Origin: Russula earlei
Lineage: Eukaryota; Basidiomycota; Agaricomycetes; Russulales; Russulaceae
Assembly: GCA_025769875.1 (NCBI GenBank)
Contig: JAGFNK010000715.1
Span: 1-24,307 of the forward strand
Reading direction: 5' to 3'
DNA: 24,307 nt
Part shown: one piece after another, positions 1 through 9,510 of the stretch
Layout of the letters: each line of letters starts with the position of its first letter
Numbering within the stretch: position 1 is the first letter of the stretch
The notes under the pieces: generated by a model
What the model was told of the DNA's origin: nothing
Database searches by the model: none
What the model saw: only the letters and a program-made list of their open reading frames with translations
Program-made: the position numbers and the translations under genes

Positions 1-1545
1 CCCCTCTCGTACTCATCTCTTGCTCGGGCTATCATTGACTTTGACTTTTTATACACCCTCCCCAATCGCTTACCTACCTACCCTGCATGAACGCACCACA
101 TTTGGCGCATGTCGCTCTTTGCATCAACAATTCTTACGAACAATCAATTTGCATAATCACATATGAATTTAGTAGGATCTGATGAACTACGAGATTGCCT
201 CGTACCTATCTCGTTCCATTCTAGCCAGCCTCGTGAGACTGCCCACCACGACGACAGTTTACAGACAGGGAAAACTTTACACATCTGGGACGCTTCGACT
301 GTAGTAGTGAGAGTTGTAGGTAGGAACAAAGAGAGACCATTCTACGGCCCCCCAAGCTGCAATGGATCAGAGATCTCGAACGCGTACGGAATTCGAGGGA
401 GGGTGCCCAGCTTTGAGGGATTACAGTCTCCAGAGTACCCGAAACCGACGGCACCCGTGGTTGAGACACGACGGGTGTTGAACGTAACTCCCATCTATGA
501 ATGAGTGGGACGTCAAATTCATGCATCGTAACGCACCCTACTCGAGATGAGTTCTTACAGGGGATACGGGCCATTCGGGGATCCGAGTCCAAATGATTCA
601 GCCACTCATTCATTTATCCTGATGCAACCCTGTGGCCCATCAATCAGTCCAGGCAAATGAGCGTAGAATATCAAGATCACCTTTTCGACTTGTGACACTG
701 ATCTCGACAACCTTTTTTTGCCAACCAACCGCGCATTTGCCACCGTTACCTAACCGGGCATCAAACGCATGTCACGCTGGCGTTCCCGGCCCCGGCTGTT
801 GCTCTCTCACCTCTTCGTTTCCTACATTTTCTCTCCCCACCAATATCAATCTCGGCGCTCGGCTCAGCCAAAGCCTCGCTTTGAGGTTTCACCCATGTGA
901 CGGACGGGAAAGCGAAGCATCGCTCAGGGCGTCATGCTATCTACGTCACGGTGCAGTGACAGATGGTAATCGTGGCTTGATTGCTATCTCCATGTGGGAG
1001 TCAGTTCCCACTCACCAAGTGGATCCGATGGGCAAAAAAAAAGGGACAGACACCGGATGGACTGACAGATTTATCGGAGGGGTATTAAATAGGGCCCTTG
1101 TCAGGTTCATCATACCGTACTTCCTTTCCTTGCTCTTACAACCCTCACGTGGCCCGCCCGGTTCCCGACTTCCGAGCGCGGAGAAATGATGATTCAGGGT
1201 ATTGCCTCTTTGTCCGTTGATATCTCACCGCTCATCGCTCATCCATGCCGATGCAGTTCTTTAAAAATCCCCATGCGTGTCTTCGCGCAAGCTGACCGCC
1301 CGCACTCGCGCCCCTGTGGTTATTCGTGACTCTCGATCATCACGCTGCATTAAGGTCGTGAACGCAACTCGGTGCTATCAATCTTCAACGTGCAGTGCGG
1401 TCAATTTGCTGTGCATCGCCTTTGCCGCCGTTTCATGATCCCATCGACACACACTTTACTCCCTCTTGAATCTCGACCCCCCGCGTCTTTCCTCGTTTCA
1501 CATATATCTCTTTTTTCGACATCGTTTTCCCCACCGCACCTCCCC
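1..1545. other. Non-coding upstream region, no gene supported
   Basis: Several short open frames exist on both strands, but none has convincing coding composition, a recognisable domain or supporting splice structure. The last 60 bases before the ATG at 1546 are pyrimidine-rich (CT runs around 1490-1545), which is common just upstream of fungal start codons. A 12-base inverted repeat (ATGAATGAGTGG at 497-508 and its complement at 602-613) is the only structure noticed. The stretch probably serves as promoter and 5' leader of the gene at 1546, but this is inferred from position only. Confidence 0.5.
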
Positions 1546-2733
1546 ATGTCCCTCTCAGTCTCCTCATTTCCTGGCGCACCGCAGAAGCTCGCGCATCACA
1601 AGCCGTGGTTCGAGACACCCGCTCCCGAAAGCAGGCGAGGATTCTTCGGCACCCGTCTCAGCCTTCCTTCCGTAGACATCCTGAAGGGCATTCGGAGACT
1701 CGCAAAGACACACTTGAAGGAGGGCGTCATTCGTCATCCTGTAAGCGTCCCACCCTCTCGATCCCATCGCACTCCGTCCCTCTCTCGATCTTCTGTTCGA
1801 CCTTCAAGTATAGTGTTGGACATTATCTCCGTCCCTCACGATGATGAATCGTCCCCCTCTGCAAGAAGCAGCTACGACACTTCCTCTCTAGATCCCATCA
1901 TCGAGCTTTCCTCCTCGCCCGCCCCTCAGTCCAGCGGCGCCTTCAAGTCCGGAGCTCATCTCCGTATCACTTACGACAGAACCTGTCAAGACTCTACACA
2001 ATCTATGCCCGCGGCATTCGATCGATGAATGCGCACATGTCGCAGAAATAATTTACTGCCAGCGCACGAAACTGATCTGGTAGTTGGCAAGCCGGAGTTT
2101 CATGACTTTCAATCTCACGCCCTCTCCCTCACAAACATGCACAATCACGTGACCACATTTTCCGAGTTTCATCCCACTCGGGCTAGCGATTTGCATTCGC
2201 CAAGGATGCAGTCGTTCCCCGCGCCATCCATGATGGATCATCCTGACGCGGGTTCCGTCTCTACAGGAGTTGAAATTACGACGATGGAGAAGGTGCCGCC
2301 AAGTCGTCCACGCTACAATTCGGAGACTGCGGTCGACGCGGTGCACAGGCCTCAGGCTGGCACCTCGCTCGATGGCGATTCTTCGGAGGGAAGGGGTAGA
2401 GGCCAGAACCAGACGCGACGTCTTCCCCCCAGCATCGTCGTTACCTCCGCCCTCCAGAGCCGGCCCCAAGAGCGCCGACGCGAGAGGGGGATCAGACGCA
2501 CCCTCTCCGCCTCGTCGTCCTGCAAGAGCAGCGCGGGCAGGTCCAAGTCGGAATCGCCACCTTCCAACCCCCCCGTCTCGGTCCCGCCGCTCCTCAGCGC
2601 GCACATGCTCCGCATGCGTTCCGGCTCCCGCCTATCCTCCACTCCTCTCTTGCGCGGCTTTCGATCGGCTCGCCCGGCCACCATGCCGCAACTGTCCGCC
2701 CCGAAGGCCACCACCGCCTCGGCACCGAGATAG
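1546..2733 (+). CDS. Ser/Pro/Arg-rich protein of unknown function, one probable intron
   Basis: I do not recognise this protein. The ATG at 1546 follows a pyrimidine-rich leader (context CCCCATGTCC). Exon 1 begins MSLSVSSFPGAPQKL and includes a basic helical-looking stretch (VDILKGIRRLAKTHLKEG). The rest is low-complexity Ser/Pro/Arg sequence ending in TASAPR at 2733. A TGA at 2026-2028 interrupts an otherwise continuous frame. A GTATCA donor at 1964 with an acceptor AG at 2062 (99 bases) or 2083 (120 bases, preceded by a CTGAT branch-like site) removes the stop and keeps frame. The first choice gives 362 residues. No membrane segment or signal peptide is visible. The composition suggests a largely disordered protein. 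A real stop with two separate open frames, or a pseudogene, is the alternative. Confidence 0.5.
1964..2062 (+). other. Predicted intron removing an in-frame TGA
   Basis: The donor is GTATCA and the acceptor is TGCCAG, length 99 (3n), phase 1. An alternative acceptor at 2083 gives 120 bases, also 3n, with a better branch-like CTGAT at 2072-2076. Both remove the TGA at 2026-2028. Confidence 0.4.
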
Positions 2734-4772
2734 TCGCCTGCCTGAGCGAGCGAGCGGCGGGACCCGCGTCGGGTTCATCGCCACTCTCGGATTTCCCTAG
2801 AACGAAGCCGGCAGTCCCTTGATTGGCTACGGTCGCGGCATTCGAGTCGCTTTTTTTTTTTTCTTTCTTTCTTTCTTTTTTTTTTTTGAGACTCGTTGGG
2901 GCCCTTTTGTCTTGGGAGGAGGGTTGTTTATTTATTATTTCTTTTAGCGTACCATTCCTCGCACGTCTTACCTACTCGACATTAATGCCACCACCTTCGT
3001 AAACATGCTGTATATTTATGCAACGCCTATCAAAATGTTCTATGGACACACGGTTGGTCAGTCCATCAATGCATCACGCATCGTCGAATCATTCGATCGC
3101 CTTGACTTGCTCGCTCGGTTATTTGCTCAATCACGCCGGAAACGCAGTGTCGAACATCACCTCAGTAACATATCCACATCATCTCTTTTGTTTGTCTATT
3201 TTTGTAGAAATGGCATTGTAAGTGACTAATGTGGTGCCTTGATAGGGTTGGGCTTGGATATTAATTCATAGTGATGCGTTGCGTCCTCGTGGATGCAGGA
3301 TCTCCCCTGCCTTCTGTGTGAGATGGTGCAACATCAAATATTGTTCATTTGCCAGATTTGCAAAGCACCGTCAGGGCACGGTGACAGCACGATGAAATCG
3401 ATCGCGGATCGTGACCGCGGAGCGACAGGCGTGGGACGTGGGGACGTGGATGGGACTTCGACTTCTCCATCTCCACGGTGTATATATAAACTACGCTTTC
3501 AGTAGAACAAGAACGGCCCCGGGTTCGGTTCGTGGTAGTATGGTAAATCATCGGCTGGGTGGACCTGGTCTCGGAATCACAAAGACAAAGTCCCCCTTTT
3601 TTTTTTGAACCCGAAGCAGAGTGTAATGGGGCCGATCACATCCCGGATCTCCGGTCAACCGCTTTCGCAATGACAAACAATGAGCTAACAATGAGCTGGA
3701 GTATTTTGTCTGTCCAGAAACGGCATGATATGGAGTAGCAGACCTTGGGTACCTTTCAAGCGGTAAGTTGAAAAAGCGTTCCATGCTCGATGGTATGTTT
3801 CCTTCAGATTCACCAAGCCTTCCTTGACTATCCACAGCAACCAGAACGCGCACTGTATTTAGCAGGGCATCCCCCGAGCCGTCACGTGGTAAGGCGCAAG
3901 CGTTTTTTGGCCACTCATTTGCTGGAGTGACATCCGGTAGTAGTAGCCTTGTACTGACCGATGTTGATCAGCCCGCGGGCGTTGGTAACAAGATCGTTGG
4001 GTGAAGTGAGAACTCTAGGGCACATTGTTACGTGTTTGGGTCAAGGTTATGACGAGGGATGGCTAGAAGAAGTCGAAGTTATTGAGGGGGTTTCGGTGGC
4101 GTCCGAACATGGCACTATGCATGGTAGCTTGACGACGCCATGATGTTGTGGTGTGTCTGCGTCGGTGGAGAGGGGCCTCATTGGAGTTTGTCAACACAAA
4201 GGCGAGGATGTCTGACAAAAGTGATTTATTCTTGTGGTCACAAGGTTCGCCTACCCGTGGGAGTGGTAAGGTACTTGTCTATTCTCAATAGATAGCTGAG
4301 ATAGCCAGGTGAGCCTCTGTGCTCCAACCTCTGCGTAAGCCCGGAGAAATTCGAGGAGATGAGGACAGCCGGACGTACCATAATTGCCTACCCCTCATTT
4401 GACCCACATTCTACTCGACAGCCGCGATCGTAGATGGAGACGATTTTGAGACGACCTTGTGGCCTTCTCCATCACCCGCTCCGACTCTGTACAGGAGGGC
4501 AGCGCTGCCCAGGCGGTGCTGGTCGCAGAGCCCCGTGGATGCGTAATATGGAGACGTTCGTCGCTGGAGAAGGTGTGTTCTCAAACGACTAAGAAAAGTA
4601 GGAAAACACGTTTTTGTTCGTTTGGCAGGAGGGAATGAGAGAAAAAAGACTCACCTGAAAGCGATCCGCGATTCTCCCAGCATCTCCAAAGTGAGGAAGT
4701 AGCCCCTGCTTCAGCAGGTCAAATCGGACTCCTCTTTTGAATGTACTGTTGCATGACCGTGCTCCGAAGTGA
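2734..4772. other. Long intergenic stretch, no supported gene
   Basis: About 2 kb follow the stop at 2733. The visible content is a T/TTTC microsatellite (2851-2887), a TATA-like TATATATAAA at 3481-3490 with no gene attached, a run of about ten T at 3597-3606, and a short CGCGG/CCGCG hairpin near 3403-3420. Short frames at 3005-3229, 3293-3505 and 3961-4143 have no recognisable product. On the minus strand, 4655-4735 reads like a small exon and is treated as a finding. The rest shows nothing I can assign. Confidence 0.45.
2851..2887. repeat. Poly-T / (TTTC)n microsatellite
   Basis: There are 12 T, then four TTTC-like units, then a further T run, with no other base. It lies about 120 bases after the stop of the preceding gene, so it may fall in that gene's 3' untranslated region. 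Confidence 0.9.
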
Positions 4773-5612
4773 GATAAAGGTGGACATCACAGTTGGGACA
4801 GTTCGGCCTCCTCATCGAGTTCTTGGAAGGTGAGTCACGTGGCCCTTAAGTCAGGAGCGAGCGATGCAATTCAGCCGTTGGTTCTTTCCACTGGACCTCA
4901 TTCTTCTCAAATCATGGCATACGATTCCCTAGCAACTTACATCCTGGCGCTGCTGGAGTTGATGGGAAACCAAGACAGTTCTGTGGATAATCCGCCGCTC
5001 GGGCTTGCGAGACGCGCTGGAGCGACCTCTTCAACTTTCGACGTGCCAGCACTCAAACTCCTGCATGCTCTGATTGAGCACTCCCCATCTCCGGAAACGA
5101 TGTCTAGAGAACTTATAGTAGAACTTGCAAAATGTGAAATTTCCGCTGTGAAGCAACTCGGTGATGCCCTTCTTCCTCTCTCAGTGATCATCTGTATTAA
5201 ATCTATCGTGACCAGTCGACGATCTTGACGGCGATCGCTCTGTCAGCCCGAATGACTGGGCGTCTATTGTGCACCAAGAGCTCAGACAGACTGCCGGGAA
5301 TACCACGTATCTCACCGCTCTTGCAAGTCATTATTACTTGTCCCACCTCATCGTAATATGTAAGGCGCGATCCCCGCAATGGGCCTTGTCACTCAAATAC
5401 AGTGTCCTCCCAGTCAGAAATCCCGGTGGAAAAACAACTCTCGAAGAGAGTATTCATCCCACTCCGGACCTCAGACGTATAGAGGAGATCGAATCGTTGT
5501 TATCGTTAGCCATCGTTCATCGGAGTCCATCGGCTTTGAAAGTGTTGGAAGTGCAGCGGCCGAGTGCTGTGCAAATGGACAATCTGGACCACACATTCCT
5601 TTACTTTCATTA
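4773..5612 (+). pseudogene. Broken unrecognised gene in two frames, abutting the transposon island
   Basis: Two neighbouring plus-strand frames look protein-coding but do not join. The first is open from 4773; its first ATG is at 4914 (MAYDSLATYILALLELMG), it contains helical stretches such as VPALKLLHALIEHS and IVELAKCEISAVKQLGDALL, and it stops at 5226. The second is open from 5212, reads DLDGDRSVSPNDWASIVHQE and SHYYLSHLIVICKARSPQW, and stops at 5612. The two overlap by only a few codons, so a one-base shift near 5212-5222 explains them better than an intron; the donor and acceptor pairs I tried did not keep phase without losing good coding sequence. A GTGAGT at 4830 could be a donor. The second frame ends exactly where AT-rich, CpG-poor sequence begins. 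The family is not recognised; helix-rich repeats are possible. Confidence 0.4.
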
Positions 5613-5708
5613 AAGCTTATAGTGTACATAGCTATTATCCTATACCTTAGTTTACTAATTAATACAGTCTTTCAGGCAGAAGACTGAGTTATAACCCTAT
5701 AGCTCCAA

Positions 5709-5722
5709 CAGATTATGAGACC
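5709..5722 (+). other. Possible retroelement primer-binding site
   Basis: CAGATTATGAGACC resembles the complement of the initiator methionine tRNA anticodon stem-loop (GGTTATGAGCCC type), with mismatches. It sits immediately after a CA that could end an LTR and 54 bases before the gag-like ATG at 5776. This is inferred from similarity and position. Confidence 0.3.
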
Positions 5723-5895
5723 TGGCTGTCACTGACTCCATGGACTCCTGCTTCCAAATTGTGTAATGAAACACCATGAGCGCTCCCACAGTAACTGCAG
5801 CAAAAGTTGCACCCTTGCCATCAGTAGAGGCAGCAACACTCCCACTGTAGGAGCTGTGGGAAATTTTTACAAAGGCAGCATATATAGCTACAACA

Positions 5896-5940
5896 TACTA
5901 ACCCTGCCATGTAGTTCAGATGGGCACCCTTGTTTGGACA
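5896..5940 (+). repeat. Left terminal inverted repeat with TA target site
   Basis: It begins TA|CTAACCCTGCCATGTAG and ends CCCTTGTTTGGACA. It matches the reverse complement of 9212-9256 with three differences. Similarity stops just inside the GGACA. Confidence 0.93.
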
Positions 5941-6022
5941 GTCACACATGTCATGGGCTTGTTTGCCTTTAAGTGTGATATCAATCAAAATGAGTGACTT
6001 TGTAAAGTTATGAGGAAGTGTT

Positions 6023-6400
6023 TTAATACTGATTAGAATCAAGATTTGGAACTGGCTCAGGAAGATGCGGCCTGGGATGATAAGACACATAGGTGGGGTA
6101 CTGATGGGCATAATTGAGCTGAACACCATATGGAATTGAGGCTGTATTTGCATCAGCAGGTTGTAAATGAGTTGGGGAGGGTTCCACACAAGATTCTTTG
6201 TCTGATGATGCCTTGGTGATGCTTGTGTTGTGAGTGGCATGATGTGATGATCAAGTGAATAACCCAGAAAACTGTGCATTGATCTGAAGATCTGGGTGTT
6301 GATCAAAGTGACCCTTGATGCGAGTGTTGAGATAAAGAGTAGCCAAAGTGTTGACGTGTTGGCCCAAACTGTCCAGGCAGCCCACAGGCCCAGACCACAT
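6023..6400 (-). pseudogene. Second, passenger-like frame of the pogo element, one internal stop
   Basis: Reading from ATG at 6400 gives 125 codons ending in TAA at 6023-6025, with one TGA at codon 50 (6251-6253). The peptide reads MWSGPVGCLDSLGQHVNTLA early and IPYGVQLNYAHQYPTYVSYH late, which looks like decayed coding sequence rich in Pro, Tyr, His and Gln. It lies downstream of and in the same direction as the transposase, about 460 bases past its stop. A possible splice acceptor (GTGTTGCAG, near 6421) precedes the ATG, so it could be a 3' exon of a longer transcript, a second transposon gene or a captured host fragment. The family is not recognised. Confidence 0.4.
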
Positions 6401-6572
6401 AAGTGTTTCAGCTCAGTTGCTGCAACACATACAATAGCAATTTGAAAGTGTGATCTAAGACAATCAGTAGCTAGCACAAAGCGATTGTGGAAAGAATTTG
6501 ATAGTTAATACAGATAAAATGATTCAGGACACTCTCAGATACTTGAGAGCATTGTACATACAGTAGATACTT

Positions 6573-6714
6573 CAGTTTCATATTACAGAAACCAAAGTAA
6601 GTACTTACTATCTCACGATCTTATCAGTAGCTAATTACACATTGTAGTAAAGTTTTATTAGGTAAATATGACACAACAGTTTCATCTCACAGAAACTGAA
6701 TAAAGTTTTATTAG
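6573..6714. repeat. Short direct duplications between the two element frames
   Basis: A 20-base motif CAGTTTCATMTYACAGAAAC (M = A/C, Y = T/C) occurs at 6573-6592 and 6677-6696 (18 of 20 identical). AAAGTTTTATTAG occurs at 6649-6661 and 6702-6714. They suggest a local duplication of about 50-100 bases in the non-coding part of the transposon. Confidence 0.6.
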
Positions 6715-6862
6715 ATCTATTATGATCTAATCTACCTTATCACTGCGCAATTCAACAGTGAGATAGTATTTCTGCATTTGTATCTTTATCTGACAGCCCC
6801 AAAGCAAGGGCAAGTGCTCAGAGATCATCCTTCTTATAAGAAGCCAGCCATCTTTTGAATGA

Positions 6863-8780
6863 TCAATTTGAAGCATCATGCATGACCTGAAGTTCATGTT
6901 GTGCCTGCTCAGCCTCTTCTTTCTGGTGCTTCTCAGCAGCAATGTGTTCACATTCAGCTCTCTCAGCATCCTCCTTCTCAAATTCAGCATGGAGTCCTCT
7001 TGATGTTACAAAGCATGCATGCCTTGATCTTTGTCAACCCATGCTGCTTCCTTTTCTGTATATTGTCCAGCTGCACCCTGACAAACTGCAGCTCTCAGTT
7101 GATTGAGGTGCAGTGTGCATTTGCTGCACTAAGCTGGGAGATGGTATGACCAAGAGCTTGCTGGGTGTTGACAAGCTGTGTCTGGACCAGCCTTAGTTTT
7201 GTTAAGAGATCCTTGTGAGATAGTGATCTATCTTCATCAAATGAGACAATTTTTGGAGTTATCAGTGCTTTGATTGCAAGATCAGCTGTTGTAGAGCATG
7301 TTATATGATGTGCTTCTGACTCCAGATTGGCTAAGGCAATCATGAATCCAGAAGCAGCATCTCTAGGTTCCATATCTGTCACTTCAACTGGCAGATCAGA
7401 TTGTGGAGGATCATCAGCTGATTCTGCAAGATCTGGATCTGATGCATTCATATCTTGGTCACTGTTACTAGGATCAGAGTAATCTGAGTCTGATCTTGGG
7501 CACCAATCATTATCTGAGGGATCTACTAGGTTGCATGAGGGGAATTTGAATGGGAATGATGTGGGTACATGTGCAATTGTGGATGAGGCTTGACTCAGAG
7601 CAAAATCTTCCTCAGTGAAGCCTTCATAGTTGACAGGGTAGAGGCCAGTTGCTCTGAATGCTGAAGCAATGAGATCTTTGGTGAATGCACCCCTGATACC
7701 ATGGATATATGCAGGAATCACTGTAAACCAATTGATTGGAATTCCACACCTGGCATAATCAGCACAAGTGTCCTGCCATTTGTGATTAACAGATGCAAAG
7801 ATCTTCACATCTAATGGCTGGTGATCTTGGCAGGAAAGCAGAATATGATTATTTCAATGTTTTCCTGGCCAAGATGTTCATAGATCATCTGCTTTATTTG
7901 GGGCATTTCATGTGTATGATGTCTGTCCATTGTGAGGACAATGGGCTTTGTATTGTCCACTTGATGTGCCTTTGCATATGGGATAAAGACCTGGCAGATC
8001 CAATTTTCGCAATTGAAGGCACCAGTCCATCCTGATTTGGACACATAGAGACTTGATTGATCATCAGAAACTAATACACATGACCAACTGATAAGGCACA
8101 TACCTGCCCCACTCATCATCCCAAAGATAGTGTCTCATGTCAGGCATGCAGCCATCTTGGAGACAGAATGATGGTGGAACCACCTCTCCAGCTCCTGAAA
8201 CACATTCAATAACTGTAACCAGCTCCAGATTATTGCTCTGGAGGTGATATTTAGTCTGCTGGCTCTTGAGATAGTAGTGTTTCCTTCCACTCTTGCATGG
8301 AGCCCTTCTAGCTTCTTAAAGTAGTCACCAATGACTGTTTTATTGAAGTTCTGGGTGCATTTTGGATCAAGTCATACAAGCTTTGCAGAGCACAGATCTG
8401 GATGTCATTTGGCTAGGTTTCTGTGCCATCTCTTTGACACATTCTTGTCCAAGATTGCAGAAGCCTCTGCTTGGATCTCCTTTGCAGTATAAGGTGCACC
8501 CATTGATGCTTGTTGCTTGACCCAAAGGATAAGTGCTGCTTCTTGTGGAACATCAAGCAGTTGCCTTTTGGCAGCTCCTTCAGCATGACTTGCATGGCAG
8601 CCCTTGGCATGATCTGTCAGAGTTGAGAGTGGGTTCTAGGTTTCCTGTTAAGTAGAAGTGATATGAATGTTCCAGTGCAACTTACTCCTGTGTCCCTTGC
8701 AGCAGCTCTAAACAATTTATATCTCCCTGAGTTGATGCCTTGGATTGCTGCTTAGATGTTGTTTTTGTAGTTTGGGTCAT
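6863..8780 (-). pseudogene. Pogo/Tigger-type DDE transposase, multiply broken
   Basis: The DNA-cutting enzyme of the surrounding element. In order on the minus strand: an N-terminal helix-turn-helix (AIQGINSGRYKLFRAAARD, about 8750-8690); a possible 41-base intron (8645-8685); a CENP-B-type second HTH (EAALILWVKQQASMGAPYTA, about 8535-8475); LDPKCTQNFNKTVIGDYFKK; then GRKHYYLKSQQ and LELVTVIECVSGAGEVVPP; a GTATGT...AAG intron (8052-8103, phase kept); GWTGAFNCENW; PIVLTMDRHHTHEM (second catalytic Asp); QPLDVKIFASVNHKWQD (third Asp); an acidic linker; and a charged coiled coil ending at 6863. Defects are a TAG just after the first intron, TGA at 8405-8407, 8372-8374 and 7095-7097, and frame changes near 8290, 7811 and 6995. 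The NMDEKG-type first catalytic motif is missing between KLEGLHARV and GRKHYYLK. Stops fit C-to-T decay of CGA or CAG codons. Confidence 0.88.
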
Positions 8781-9211
8781 TTGTATGCTTATCTTGCTGG
8801 TGTGTTGTTTTCTGTCTCACAGGTGGCATGGTTTAACAGTCAACAGAGACACAATGCAATATGCGAACTCCATTCATGCTAGCGCACTAGCATGTTGTGT
8901 TGCATTGTGCTACTATAAACATGTACAGTATGTGTGCTGCTATAGATAAGATGTCATTAAGTTAATTGGTCATTTTCTTTTATGTCTATAGCTTGCTGTG
9001 ATCACCAGATCCATATCTAACCTATTTTGGAACCATAGAAACTCCAATGTGGCATTGGACAGCAGGCATGACTGACTGCTATTTCTTTGATCTCAATGAA
9101 CCACAAAGGCTTTCAGCAAAAAAATATAATATATTGGATACATTAAGATACAGTATAGCAAGTGCTATAAGAAGTTTTATGCTGATTGAGCTTGAATTGA
9201 GGGATCTCAAG

Positions 9212-9256
9212 TGTCCAAACAAGGGTGCCCATCCAAACTACATGGTAGGGTTAGTA
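9212..9256 (+). repeat. Right terminal inverted repeat with TA target site
   Basis: It begins TGTCCAAACAAGGGTGCC and ends GGTAGGGTTAG|TA, the reverse complement of the left end. The shared sequence is why the same peptide motif (CPNKGAH) appears in frames at both ends on opposite strands. Confidence 0.93.
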
Positions 9257-9510
9257 CCACTCTTCAAAGGTGATGGAGTCATGTACACACAATGGAAACC
9301 TAAATTTGGTGGATTTCTCTCCACCAGAGGCCATGATGTGTGAAGCACCTTTGTGGTGTGCTCCCAGATCTGAAAGGACCAAAAACCAAATTTTGGAAAA
9401 CCCCTCTTTGTGGGGGGACTTTACTCAGTTGACAGGTTGGCTTGATCACACAGCAGGCTTGCAAGCTGCAGATCACATACAAAGCAAAAAGGCTAAAAAT
9501 TTAATTTAAT

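Larger units (their letters stand above)
5896..9256 (-). mobile_element. Complete but dead pogo/Tigger-type DNA transposon with TA target duplication
   Basis: The ends are a 45-base inverted repeat (5896-5940 and 9212-9256) matching at 42 of 45 positions by eye. The outermost TA on each side is the target-site duplication, so the element proper is 5898-9254 and starts CTAACCCTGCCATGTAGT. TA duplications are characteristic of the Tc1/mariner/pogo superfamily. Inside, on the minus strand, lies a decayed transposase with pogo-type helix-turn-helix and DDE motifs (6863-8780), followed by a second small frame (6023-6400). The length of 3.36 kb is larger than a minimal pogo, leaving room for the second frame. 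The element sits inside a copia-like remnant. It is not active: the transposase carries stops, frameshifts and a deletion over the first catalytic motif. Confidence 0.88.
5614..9510 (+). mobile_element. Copia-like retroelement remnant, 5' part, split by a DNA transposon
   Basis: Three clues point to a degraded Ty1/copia-like 5' end. First, GATTATGAGACC at 5711-5722 resembles the complement of an initiator tRNA anticodon arm, the primer type used by copia-class elements, and it directly follows CCAACA, a possible LTR end. Second, an ATG at 5776 opens MSAPTVTAAKVAPLP in one frame, with the coding continuing one frame over from about 5842 as VGAVGNFYKGSIYSYNI. Third, if the transposon at 5896-9256 and one TA copy are taken out, that frame runs on into PLFKGDGVMYTQWKPKFGGF, similar to copia gag N-termini (I-P-x-F-x-G ... 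Y-x-x-W ... F-L). It meets a stop soon after. No protease, integrase or reverse transcriptase is visible and no 3' LTR was found, so the 3' limit is uncertain. Confidence 0.45.

Noticed and set aside
632..1189. A 185-codon plus-strand open frame
   Set aside because: Composition is noise-like, there is no domain, and it begins with a non-ATG codon; no splice structure supports it.
2270..2800. A long Arg/Pro-rich frame opposing the gene reading at 1546-2733
   Set aside because: It is the typical shadow of GC-rich coding sequence in the +2 frame; the frame ending at 2733 has the better residue make-up and joins exon 1.
3481..3606. TATA-like box, then a short interval and a T10 run, suggestive of a polymerase III RNA gene or tRNA
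   Set aside because: I could not fold a cloverleaf or find paired A and B boxes, and the GGTTCGG near 3525 has no matching stem. It also does not match U6.
4246..4266. GGTTCGCCTACC, resembling a tRNA T-arm box B
   Set aside because: Two positions disagree with the consensus and no acceptor or anticodon arms can be drawn upstream.
5821..6477. A 218-codon minus-strand open frame over the left part of the pogo element
   Set aside because: It runs straight through the terminal inverted repeat and past the element's edge, and its first half is out of frame with the more protein-like reading at 6023-6400. Its CPNKGAH motif is simply the inverted repeat being translated.
9047..9343. A plus-strand open frame of 98 codons
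   Set aside because: The upstream half is transposon end sequence and inverted repeat; only the part after 9256 is meaningful, as the right half of the gag-like frame of the host element.
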